The translations under genes and the position numbers were made by a program. Shown in pieces: positions 1-10,552 of a DNA stretch of 64,000 bases. Within the stretch, counting starts at the first letter, position 1. Each line of letters begins with the position of its first letter. This stretch comes from Balanoglossus misakiensis (taxonomy: Eukaryota > Hemichordata): contig CM082586.2 of assembly GCA_040954595.2 (NCBI GenBank), forward strand, positions 4,588,001 through 4,652,000. The letters run 5' to 3'. Below the pieces are notes generated by a model. The model made no database searches. It was given only the letters and a program-made list of their open reading frames with translations, and was not told the DNA's origin.

Positions 1-591
1 TACGACCAAAAGGTATGTCTGGATTATTTCTCAGCAACATACTGTACGCCGTGGCATAGCGTTGGTTGCCAGTTTGCAATTGCTTACTGTTGCTAGTACT
101 TTCCGCCATCTCCTCAACCGATTGATAAATTGGATTGATAAATTTTGGCGTGCCCTAGAAAGTTCGAGCCTGTGTTTGTCGGTGATAATTTTGAAATCAC
201 CAATCCATTCACATGAAACGCCATGCTGTTACGCGTGGCAACAGCGGCTGCTACGAGATGCCACATTTCTGTGGTTAGCCAATAGACTTGCTGAATTCAT
301 TTTCATTCGATTCGGTATGAGGGTAAACCAATTTGTAATGCGCTTGATGATTGGCCGGAACCGCGCCTTTGATTTGCATCAAAGTACACCACCGGCTGTT
401 GGTGCAAATTATTTGACCAATTTATCCGTTCTGTTCTATAACCACCTGTTGATCGCCCAATAATTATTTGACGACTTTATTGGTGTTTTGTTTGATATAT
501 TGGCTGCCATGGGTGTTGCATTATAAGCTTATTTGCATACAACATCTCTGCTACCCCTCCTAAGACGTTTGTATTTCTTTTTCGGATTCAG
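1..591 (+). other. Intron upstream of the first gene's last exon
   Basis: This stretch ends in a pyrimidine-rich tract and an AG acceptor at 590-591, so it reads as the final intron of the + strand gene whose last exon follows. An open frame runs from 62 to 463, but it starts at TTG, has no recognisable domain and is not bounded by good splice sites. I see no gene or repeat in it. Confidence 0.45.
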
Positions 592-783
592 GGCGAATTG
601 AAAGAAAAAGAGGAACTTCCCGAGAAGGTCTCGGTGTTCTCCGACAATGTGCCGAACACGTCGAACCACATGTGGGGGAGTCGACTGACGACCGAGACCG
701 CCAGGAACATGTTATCAATGGAGCATCGTTTCATGTCACACAACAGACACAAGTCATCCAGGGACCTGCTTTGTTATGATTGA
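592..783 (+). CDS. Terminal exon of an unidentified protein
   Basis: An AG acceptor at 590-591 opens a frame that runs to TGA at 781-783 and encodes the last 63 residues of a protein whose earlier exons lie left of the window. The peptide is polar. It begins with a charged Lys/Glu run and later has Thr-Ser-Asn followed closely by Gly-Ser-Arg, a Met-Glu-His-Arg-Phe segment and a Cys-Tyr-Asp end. There is no membrane segment. I do not recognise the family. A possible poly(A) signal AATAAA lies at 2186-2191, which would imply a 3' UTR of about 1.4 kb. The phase at the acceptor is assumed to be 0 because this gives the longest frame. The exon call rests on the acceptor, the length of the frame and its composition. 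Confidence 0.45.
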   Translation, partial: GELKEKEELPEKVSVFSDNVPNTSNHMWGSRLTTETARNMLSMEHRFMSHNRHKSSRDLLCYD

Positions 784-2677
784 GAGTCTTTATGCAACCA
801 TGATTTAGTCGTCGCCGTTTTATATCTGTAGATTTTTTTTTGTGGTGACTCTGAGCCATTTCTGGATTGAACAACTCGAACCACGAACACAGCTCACTTC
901 TATGAACTTTTGCCAGCCGGCGAGGAAATGGCAAATTTTGGACAGAATCTTCGCTTTAAGGTATTCCTGCTCGGATCATTGTCCACGTAGTCTTGATACG
1001 CTTACAGAGAGACGGGGACTCGTTGAGATATCTCTCTCACCCCTGGGACAACATTTTTACCCATCAGTGAACACTACAGCCTGTATAGTTACCAAACGAC
1101 AATAGTACCCCCTCCCCCAATAGACCGCTGTATAATTTGCCTGCCTCTAGGTATCCAAATTTCATTGTTTAATGTTGAACAATCATGAACTTTGAATTTG
1201 ATTATAGACAATCAAACAGCCTGAGTGTACATGTGCCATTCTCCCATTGCTTAGTACGTCATCCACCACATGCAAGCTCCGTCGCTGCGGAATACATGTA
1301 TTTCAAAGTAATGAAAAGAGCCGAGAGGACCTCAACACAGTGACCATCTGTATTGCCAAGTTAGGAGGGCATCCGCTGATCTCTCTGGCATTTGTCACCG
1401 TCTGAGCGTTCAGAATCGACCTTTGAGCAGATGTTGAACACGAGAGAACATGTTCACAGTATCGATTGGTTCCGTCTGGCCAGTTTTCAGTAACAATGGG
1501 ACGCCAACGATATCTGGCAGCTCACCAGAAACATGGCACGACTTGCGTGCATATTCCTGAGTTTTTTTCGACGCTTGTAATTAGTTTCGCCAGACCAGGA
1601 CAATTACCAGTCGCATATGAAAGCTTATAGCCCAAGGCAGGAGATTGTGCATTTTGCTGTGTCCATTCGAAAGTTAGATTTAAAACCCAGCACAAGTTTC
1701 ATTCCCAAACTGTCGTGTCGATGCATAGATTGCATGAAGCAGTTTAGTTTTTATCTGCACCCCCAGATTTTGCGCTATATTGTTTTATTGACATTTGACC
1801 TGTCCTGTGAAAAATTACCACCTGCTAGCTGTGCATACTATTTTAGTTGATAACCTGTGGTATTTCATCAAACTATCAGTAATTGTGGTCCACACGCAAA
1901 AATTACTGCCGGTTTATGTAATCGGATACAGAAAAGTTTGATTTGAAATAAGTACAGTCAATTGCATAATGTACATTGCCAATAACCAGTTGGTTCACTG
2001 AGACTACCTCCACAGTTATCACGAGGGCCAACATTATATATCTTCCAATGAAATTCTTACTAGATCACGTGACTATGAATCCTAGTACGTATGATCAGGT
2101 TTGGTGAATGATACCATAATTTACATACATGTATAAAACTGTAATTATGTTGATTATGTAAAGATGTTAATATCGTGAGGGTTAAAATAAACTGAAAGTG
2201 AAAATACAAACTCATTCTTTGTTAATAAGCGTAGACAAATCCGTGTGGTCGAAACGTTGTAGAGAAAAAATATGCAAATCTTTAAGAAAGAGTGTCAGGG
2301 TTATTTTTGATGGATTACTGGAAACTTCACTGAAGCAATCATAAATTTAGGTGATTGAAAACAGCTAGTACTTTGAATGTTTAAAAGCGACCGTTTTTCA
2401 CGACTTTTTTTGTTTTCATGTTGTTTAAGTTTTTCCACTCGTCCGGATTTTTGTATTCAGTTTTAAAAGACGTTTTAAGTTTAAATAATGTTTGGGTATT
2501 CTTGTTGAATATTATTGCTGTAAGATGTGAACCAATACATTGCCTGGTTAAAGATAATGTTTTGTCGTGTTGTTTTTGGCCAAGATTTACCACCATCGCC
2601 GGTAGATGGCGCAATAGCATATCGACTCAGAACATGTCACCAATAGAGCCGCACAAATTCTGTGAGTTCAAGTATTT
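784..2677. other. 3' UTR and intergenic DNA
   Basis: This is AT-rich non-coding sequence between two convergent genes. The short frames in it (for example 842-1105 and 1617-1850) have no splice support or recognisable content. An AATAAA at 2186-2191 could end the upstream + strand transcript. No RNA gene was seen. Confidence 0.5.
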
Positions 2678-4558
2678 CTAGAAGTCTTTCTTCTGCCTTC
2701 CAACAAAGTACTTCATATACTTCCCGGCTCCTGACAACCGTCCCATCAAGACGTAGGCGTCGACAGGCATCCAGCTGAAAGGGAACCGACACAACTGCCA
2801 TTATTTATATCAACTTAAAAAAAAAACATACTGAACCACAAATAATCATGTACTTACGATTTGATGTACGGTAACATGTACATTGACTTCGGCAGACAGA
2901 GAACTTTCTGATTAGTCTGTACGGCGTGGACGACCCTCTCAGCGACATACTCGGGTTTTAGCATCGGTAGCATTCTGTTGAAATAATTATGCCACTTTAT
3001 GAGATACTGCACAAAGGGTTCACGTGTTGGCACCAGGCTGGGTGCAGGAATTTTTTGTTACGTTTGAAAATTTGTTTCGAAAACAGAGATGGCTATTAAT
3101 ATGGGAATTCTGGAGTTGTAATAGAAATCTTTCATTTTTTCAATTTATAATGAGAAAACAAATCAAGCAATCATCTCCTGTGGGAGGTTTATCTACCAAA
3201 GTAGCGTCTACGTGATCAGTGAATAGTGCACTACGCAATTTCCAGTCCAACTATTTTCATACAGAACAAGCCAAAGGGAAAAATATCCGTCTTACCCGGG
3301 CGAGACGCCGCTAAACATACCGGTGTCGATGAAGTACGGCTGCACTAGAGTTGTTTCGACTCCCGTCACCCGCTGTATGTCCAGTTCTAACATCACCCCT
3401 TCGTGGAGACCGACGGCCGCGAACTTGCTGGCGCAGTACTCAACGAGCCCGGCCACGGCACAGGAACCTCCTATGCTGGCAATGGTTACCAGGTGGCCAT
3501 GCTTGTTCTCTATCATGGACGGCAGGAATGCTTTGATGGTCTGTTGGACGGGCAAATGCAGTGCATGTAAGCTTACGTGTTCAACAACAACAAAACACAA
3601 CGAAAGCAACAACAACAAACGAGTGTTCATTTTAACAAGCAAGAACAGTCGTCTCCAGGTAAAGCATATATGGTCCCCGATAAGCCACCGACGAGGGAAA
3701 ACTGTATCACAGTTTACGCAGGGTTCACTCGTGGGGTTGATTATTTTACGAACACGGGTAAAGTTTACGACCCTGGACTCTGGACAGAATTGGCGTCACG
3801 TACTTGGTCACGAACACTAGCCTTGTCAACACTTGGACGGAGACATGGCTTAATATGGCCTTCCTATTGCTACTGGATATTTAGCTGTTCTGTGTCTTGA
3901 AGACTATTTTTTTCTTTTCGCGATTTTTGATTGCCAGCACACAGATCATTGAAGACACGTTACAGCCAGACAATCCCACTAGTAGTACAAACTTTAAGCT
4001 CCAGCGCGGGTACACACACTTTGACAAGAAGTTGAGGACACGTTATTTCAGGGTCGAGCGCCTGTACACAGACGTTCATATTGTTAGGTCACATATACAT
4101 ACCCAAAATACAGCCATAGCGTTCACGTTCATGGTTCTTTCGATCAGTTCATCCGGGCACTCCAGTAGTTTCTTGCCAGCCACCACCCCGGCGTTGTTGA
4201 TCAATATCGTCACATTCCCGACATCTTTGGCCACTTGTTCTGCGACACGATACACCACATCTTTCTTGGTGACGTCAACCACGTAGCTGTGGGCTTTACC
4301 TCCGAGTTCCCGAATCTGTTTGGCCGTCTCATCGTTGCCTTCTTTGTTGACGTCCCAAAGGACCAGAGTAGCACCTTGCATGGCAAAGTTTATCGACATC
4401 AGCCGACCGATGCCACTGCCAGCGCCGGTCATCAGGACGATCTCACCGTCCAGGGATTTCTTGTTGGCGGGGAGGAAGAACTTTATCCACGACCAGAACA
4501 CCAACAGCCAGACACGAACCATGCCAAATAAGCTTTTAAATATATGCTTAGCGGCCAT
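2678..4558 (-). CDS. SDR16C-type short-chain dehydrogenase, copy 1
   Basis: A four-exon gene on the minus strand: 4558-4103, 3540-3296, 2974-2858 and 2774-2678. The splices are GT-AG and the phases join to a 304-residue protein, close to the roughly 300-310 residues usual for this family. A hydrophobic N-terminal segment (about residues 11-30) should anchor it to ER or lipid-droplet membrane. The cofactor motif TGAGSGIG is at 44-51, with Asp69 after the second strand favouring NAD(H). NNAG is at 121-124, and the catalytic Ser174, Tyr187 and Lys191 lie in the YCASK context. The DTGMF motif follows at about 224-228. The best match from memory is the retinol dehydrogenase RDHE2/SDR16C5 branch; HSD17B11/13 is the nearest alternative. 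The likely reaction is oxidation of a retinol or other lipophilic alcohol, but the substrate is inferred. The start is the first ATG, since the open frame upstream contains only a TTG. A tandem paralogue lies about 640 bp upstream. Confidence 0.92.
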
Positions 4559-5199
4559 ATTTTGTCTATTCAATGTGCACCGAAGCTACCATGCATGTGA
4601 CGCTAAAAGCAGCAGACGTTTTTGTGTCACGTATGGAATGATCACTTGGATGGACTTTACCAGCCTCGTTGTGGAAACAGATAACCCCCCGACCCCCTCC
4701 GAATTTTACGAGTTTCGTGTTCCAGGTATGTGCTTTACGCCACTACAAACAACTGTCCCTTAGACCACAGGTGGCCTGCAAATGCCTTTAATTCGGACCG
4801 AAGAAAACACGTAACACAAACACCACAGAAGACTTTCGGGCGAATCTTCTGCGCATACTCTAAATATTTGCAGTGCAAAGGCGTCATTTAAAGCTTGTGA
4901 TTGGTACAGACACATACAAACGAAAAAAATGTGTGTCTGTGGTAAAGAAGCAGAGTTGCAGGTTTCAACCTTAACCAATTATGTTTCCTGCCGTTTGCAC
5001 GGCCACAAACCCTTTCCCCACCACTGAGCGAGACCAATCAACTGAGACTACAAAACATGGAGAATCAGTACAATTTTTTAATACAAAGTCAGCGGGCATC
5101 ATTTTTCGGAACATCAATTGACGAATGGGAACACAGACTGCGGATATCCGGATGAGGTGTGTTACAATTTACAAGGCGCACTGTTTTAATCGAAGTGCC
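4559..5199. other. Spacer between tandem dehydrogenase copies
   Basis: This holds the promoter of copy 1 and the 3' end of copy 2, both on the minus strand. I see no convincing core promoter motif, repeat or extra exon. Confidence 0.4.
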
Positions 5200-7236
5200 T
5201 TAGGAGTCTTTCTTCTGTCTTCCGACAAAATGTTCCATGACTTTCCCCGATCCCGTTACACGCCCCATCAAGGCATAAGCATCGACAGGCATCCATCTGC
5301 AAATGAACGGAAATCATTGAATTTCCATGGCGATTTTCAAACAGTCACATCAATAATATTCACGCGTGTTCACCAATTTCGTTGCGCAGAAAAAGAGGAG
5401 GAGAAATTATATGCATACTTACGATTTCAAATATGGGATAATGTACATAGACTTTGGCAAACATAGAACTTTCTGGTTGGTTTGCACCGCGTTAATCACT
5501 TTATCAGCAACGTACTGAGGATCCAGGATTGGTATCATGCTGTTGAACAACAAACCAGAAATTATTGCAAATCTCGTATGGGGAAAAGTTGACCAATCAC
5601 ATCAAGGGGATTTCCCCATTGGCCTCGCTTTGAGTTCATGACAAATTCATGATGGATACGTGAGGGCGATGGACTTATGAAAAGGGTGTATACGTTATAA
5701 AATTGGTAATTACTCCCTACCTTACGCTAACGTTTATCTCTGCCTACCAAACTTTCAGTATATCACAGCATTTGTTTTGTTGTTCGATATTTATAAAATA
5801 CAGCGTGAACATTTGAGTTTAATCTTCCAATATTGCGTCGTTAATTTGGTTTAAAAGTTGGTTAGAGACGTATCCGTAATTTGTTACTCGGCCTTACCTG
5901 AGTGTCACTCCGTCAAATCCAATATGGCTGCACCAGGGTCGAGTGAACTCCCGTCACCTTCTCCGTGTACAGTTCCAACATCAGCGACTCGTGAAGTCCG
6001 ACTGCTGCAAACTTGCTGGAGCAGTACTCCACCAGTCCCGGGAACCCACATGAGCCGGCCATGCTGGCTATGGTTACTATGTGTCCGTGGTTATTGGCAA
6101 CCATCCGTGGTACAAAAGCTTTAATGGTCTGCGTATGAGAATGTGAAACACAGCTAATGTAATTTTTGAAATCAAGATGTTTAATGATATCATTAGTTTT
6201 GTATTTGGGTTAAACGAACACTAAACGGTGAATGAACTTTGGTCGGTCAACGTGCAGTCCGAGCTAATGTCAACTGATTGTCATTGACTCGGGCCCGGGA
6301 ATTGTAAATGTACTGAACTTTAGATTATCAAGGCGTCGCCGATAGCGGTAGACTCGGCGATAGGTCACCTGATCATGATACCCAATTAATTAAACTGATT
6401 AATATACGTGTGTCTTGCGGTCAGCCAGTGGGCTGTCCATCCAATTTCAAGATCAGTCCTGAAACATATTCTCGGTCAGTTTGTCATTCTGTCTGTCTGT
6501 CTGTCTGTCATTCTGTCTGTCTGTCTGTCCGTCCCTGAGTTCGCTGTCCCTTTGATCTATATAGCAGTGTGAGAAACTCGGTTAAATGATGTGTGTTTGT
6601 CGCATGGACTCACACAAGCCAACCATTCATGCCCCAGTCTTAACAATTGTTCTTAGATCTATACACTCTAGTTTTAAAGGCGTTTATATACTACATGTTA
6701 TGACCTTGTGAGCATGTTGGTAAAGGTACTGCGGTTGTATCTTGCATTAGCCAGATCTACAGTGCTGCTTTAATGCTCACCCAAAACACAGCCATGGCAT
6801 TCACGTTCATAGATCTTTCAATGAGTTCATCCGGGCACTCCAGTAGTTTCTTGCCAGCCACCACCCCGGCATTGTTGACCAATATCGTCACATTCCCGAC
6901 ATCTTTGGCCACTTGTTCTGCAACACGATACACCACATCTTTCTTGGTGACGTCAACCACGTAGCTGTGTGCTTTACCTCCGAGTTCCCGGATCTGTTTG
7001 GCCGTCTCATCGTTGCCTTCTTTGTTGACGTCCCAAAGGACCAAAGTAGCACCTTGCTTGGCAAAGTTTATCGACATCAGCCGACCGATACCACTGCCAG
7101 CGCCGGTCATCAGGACGATCTCGCCGTCCAGGGATTTCTTGTTGGCGGGAAGGAAGAACTTTATCCAAGACCAAAACACCAACAGCCAGACACCAACCAT
7201 GCCAAAGAGTGCTTCGAAAAGTTCCTTTGCGGCCAT
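5200..7236 (-). pseudogene. SDR16C-type dehydrogenase, copy 2, frameshifted
   Basis: This has the same four-exon structure as copy 1: 7236-6781, 6128-5898, 5539-5423 and 5296-5200. Exons 1, 3 and 4 have exactly the lengths of copy 1 (456, 117 and 97 nt), but exon 2 is 231 nt instead of 245. The 14-nt net loss falls at the DTGMF region and puts TGA in frame at 5915-5913. A strong donor (CAG|GTAAGG) still follows, and exons 3 and 4 remain open and well conserved, so the lesion is either young or an assembly or allelic indel. As it stands the protein would stop at about residue 215. That keeps the cofactor site and the Ser-Tyr-Lys catalytic residues but loses the substrate and C-terminal part. 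Exon 1 is nearly identical to copy 1 while exons 2-4 are clearly diverged. A functional allele elsewhere in the population is quite possible. Confidence 0.75.
6489..6534. repeat. (TCTG)n microsatellite
   Basis: About 45 bp of TCTG units with one interruption, inside intron 1 of SDR copy 2. Confidence 0.9.
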
Positions 7237-7748
7237 TTTTATATCGTCAGCTCTGCCGTTTTAATACGTCAAGTGTATCTCTCTCCGTGTACCTTGATAC
7301 ACAGCTAAGGCCAGCCTCGCTTTGGACCTTCCAATCTTTATGCAAACACGAATCCTCGAATCCCAGGTGGCGACGTAGTTCTTTGTTGGAAGTACCAGGG
7401 GTACCGTGCCCTGGAATTATCTACAAATCACACCAGTAATTCGCTACCCCTTTTCCATTAGTTATGTTTGATACAAGACACCGTTTATATTATTCTACAG
7501 AGAGACTTTGTCCCTTTAATCATTGAGTGCTTTACAGTATTTTTTTCAGATCCTTAGAAACACCACTGAGACAAAGAACCAGGGTAGAAAAGGTATTGCA
7601 TTATGGAAGTTCCTGCATGACATGCTTTTATTACAAAAGAATAAATCCAGAACTAGAGCTGTTGAGAAACAGTAACCATGGTGATTTGAGGAATTTTATT
7701 TCTCCAATAGAACACGCTTTTATTTAATGGGAATTGATGGTGCAACTT
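7237..7748. other. SDR copy 2 promoter side and MTERF3 3' UTR
   Basis: The left part is upstream of SDR copy 2. The right part carries minus-strand AATAAA signals at 7724-7719 and 7632-7627, which suit the end of MTERF3. A 21-bp sequence at 7499-7519 recurs exactly at 42844-42864 (see findings). Confidence 0.45.
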
Positions 7749-10083
7749 CTACAGTGTCTTCAAGAAGTCATTGTAGTCCAGTACAGATGTTTTGGCAACA
7801 TCTCTACAGAATAGTTCATCGGGAAGCTTGAAGAGTGTTTCCATGGCAATGTATCCAGGTTTGCTAGGGTCATATTGAGCGCGGTCGAGCTTGACAAGAT
7901 ACTGTGGAATTAAATAGAAAGAAAGTGGGAAAATTAATTATTTTCATACTGACTTTAAAGATTAGATAGTTTCACGATTTTTTTTATCGATGTGTAGTTT
8001 TTAAGTTCAATTGTGGCACATATTTTGAGGGTCATCTTGCGGCCGTATTTTGTACAGCATTCCTTGTATGGCGCCCTCAAACATATAACCAATTATCTTT
8101 TGTTTTTATTCGAATCACCATGCCATACATTTGTACATGTAGTGCGATTTTATTTGTGAAATTACCTGGTGTCTTTCTTTGATCCTTGGAAGACTTGCCC
8201 TGAAGACTTGAGGAAACTGAACAAACTGTTTATGTTTGATTCCAACAGTGTTATGAAGGTAATCAAAGGTGCTGAGCAACTTGAATCTTCCTGAAAAGTC
8301 ATAAAAAGTTACAGAAAGAAAATTAATGCACAGAATCTATTTTTGTAGAGATGCCATTTTCAAAATTTTTTCGGAAAATAGGGCTGGGATTAGTCACGTG
8401 AGAACAGTACAAATAAATACACACATGTTCATAGGAATACACATTGTTTGTACAGTGGTGCATTTCTGGGTTTCACCTATTGTTGAGCTTTACCTGTTTG
8501 TAAGACTCTTGGCTGACTCATGACCAATTCTTTGAATTCCTTGGTGGAAAATCTCATCTGTTCTTTGAAAGAAAACACACTTTTCTTCACAGTCTCCAGT
8601 TTGCCTGTGACAAGCTGTGAAATAGTAAACAGAAATACGACTGTCCAAAGGAATATCTGAATTTTGACTGGCTTTTTCCAATTACCACATAATTCAAGAT
8701 AGAGTTATCATATTCAGTGTTAAGCGTCAAAACCAACCTGCAGTACTTTATAAAATTTATACAGCAGACACTGTGTCATTAGGGATCTTTCAACACTTAA
8801 TAATTGGCAGTGAGTTTGTCGAGTCAGTGGTGAGTTTGTTGAGTCAGTGGTGCGTCATATGGGCTCAGAGGGCACACTGATGTGAACTCGCCTTGGGTGT
8901 TCTTGTAATGAGTTGTCTAGTCTCTTCTCCAGTCAGATTGAATTCCCTTTGAAAGAATCCCAGTTTATTGTCCAGTCTCTTGATCTGTATGGTAGTCAGA
9001 AATAAAATACCTGATCAACATGTTGAGTTCATTCTTCACACGGGTTGTCAAAAAATACCAAATGTCAATTCAATATAACTTACATTATAATTGTAGCATG
9101 TACGATATATGGGGTAAGCAAACATAATTTTAAAGGTAAATAAATGATTTATCACTGTCAACTCAAATTCATTTAACCCTTTCACCACCATGGTTCAGTC
9201 CAAACCCATTGTTTTCTATGGTACGGTTGGACCTCTATTAGAGGCAACGGGGGGTGAAAGGGTTCAATGATTCTGACACACTCACACTGAAATTTAAGAA
9301 GAATGGCGCTCTGTTGATAATCTGTTCGATGCATTCATCTGTGAATTTCTTGGATTTCAAGTAATTCACTCTGGCTTCTAAACTCTGAACATCTTCAGTC
9401 AAAATGAACGGATTCTTCGTCAGGAACTTCCCCAAGTTATGATCTTCAACCCCAACAATGTGAAGAAATGCAATTTTATCCTTGACGTCCTTTGCAAAAT
9501 CCAGTTTTATCAGCACATCTTTGAATGTTCCTCTCTTGTCGATCTGTGACAAATCAACTCCCAGCCTGACAAGATTTGATAGCGTTTCTGATTTATCCAC
9601 GTAAGCTGCAAGAATTGGCGACGGTGGCAGTTCAGCTGCGATGTAAGGTTCGATGCTTTTCAGGAGTTCCTCATCTAGATCAGTTAATTCATCACTAAAC
9701 TGTCTCTTTTTCATTAGCGTTGTTTGCTGACTTTGAGTTCTGCTGTGACGATCTCCGTCTCTGTACAAATCACTGTCAACCTGGTTTTCATTTCCTGGCA
9801 TGTTTACTGGTGCATCACACTCCTCCGGGTCATTTGATGCAATCTCATCTGCTATACCTTCAGTTGACAGATATCGAGACAATGCCATGTGCCTTTTCCA
9901 GCAATGCGACGGGTTGTTGAAGAGTCTATAATGCACACTCTTCTCAATATTAGTGCGTGTCATTGCAAGATATGTTACATGCCTCTGTAGGCCTATATGA
10001 ATACTAGGTCTGGTTGTGATCAGGGCTAAGAGTGACCGTCCACAGGACTTCATAGTAGTTCTTGCGCTTGCAGCCATTGTCAT
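7749..10083 (-). CDS. MTERF3: Mitochondrial transcription termination factor 3
   Basis: Five coding exons on the minus strand: 10083-9286, 8984-8892, 8614-8494, 8290-8166 and 7901-7749. They give 429 residues, close to the vertebrate protein. Family members act in mitochondria; MTERF3 is known as a regulator of mtDNA transcription and mitoribosome assembly. The first roughly 70 residues are rich in Arg, Ser, Thr and His and poor in acidic residues, as in a mitochondrial targeting peptide. From about residue 170 on come helical mTERF repeats with their leucine/proline pattern, and the C-terminus (YDPSKPGY..., FLKTL) is typical of MTERF3. The start is the first ATG after a probable 5' UTR acceptor at 10109-10111. 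The intron after exon 2 uses a GC donor (AAG|GCGAGT). Homology across the junction supports it. A small inverted-repeat element sits about 20 bp beyond the exon 1 donor. The gene is divergent with PTDSS1. Confidence 0.95.
9173..9265. repeat. 93-bp inverted-repeat element, copy 1
   Basis: The element starts TTAACCCTTTCACC and ends in GGTGAAAGGGTT, near-perfect inverted termini, with an internal core about ACCATGGTTCAGTCC and GGTTGGACCTCT. It lies in intron 1 of MTERF3, just past the donor. It is nearly the same as the copies at 44566 and 50181. It is short, non-coding and MITE-like. No clear target duplication was seen. Confidence 0.85.
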
Positions 10084-10552
10084 GTGCTCACTCAAGTTCA
10101 ACAATATCCTGAAAAGAACGATCAAATGTAAGACATACACACACATGCACATGAGTCACTTGTGTTTCCTTTGCCAGATGCAGAACTCAACCCTTAGTTG
10201 TGCTTGGAACAGAAGGAAAACGTGGACGTGTGAGGGAGCAATGCATTTCAATCAACGACTTGACCTAAGCATGGGGTTGTCTGATAGCCGCTACTGAAGG
10301 TCAGTGCGATCGCAGACTTGTAGTCTTACATTGAGGTAATGTCACGCTGTTTTAAATAGTGATCTTAACACTTAATGTAATTACAATATCAAAATTGCAA
10401 GTAAACTTCACGATGATGAAATATGCGGCCTTACGTCGTGTTTACTAGACCTCCCACATGAATCACCTGCAAGTCGCCATATTTTAGACCCCCTAACTAC
10501 TCGCTAACAAATCACTGCCGTATGACATGTATAAAACGACAGAAAAATCCCG
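10084..10552. promoter_or_regulatory. Shared MTERF3/PTDSS1 divergent promoter
   Basis: The start codons of two divergent genes are 470 bp apart. A minus-strand acceptor at 10109-10111 (exon from 10108) suggests that MTERF3 has an untranslated first exon within this interval. A CGCCATATTTT segment near 10476-10486 resembles a YY1 site, common at TATA-less housekeeping promoters. No TATA box is obvious for either gene. The motif call is weak; the arrangement itself is plain from the two coding starts. Confidence 0.65.

Noticed and set aside
62-463. A 133-codon open frame near the left edge
   Set aside because: It starts at TTG, has no family resemblance or supported splice sites, and lies in what looks like an intron.
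3323-3900. Plus-strand open frames opposite SDR copy 1
   Set aside because: They lie antisense to a real exon and its flanking intron. The minus strand has the catalytic motifs and proper splices.
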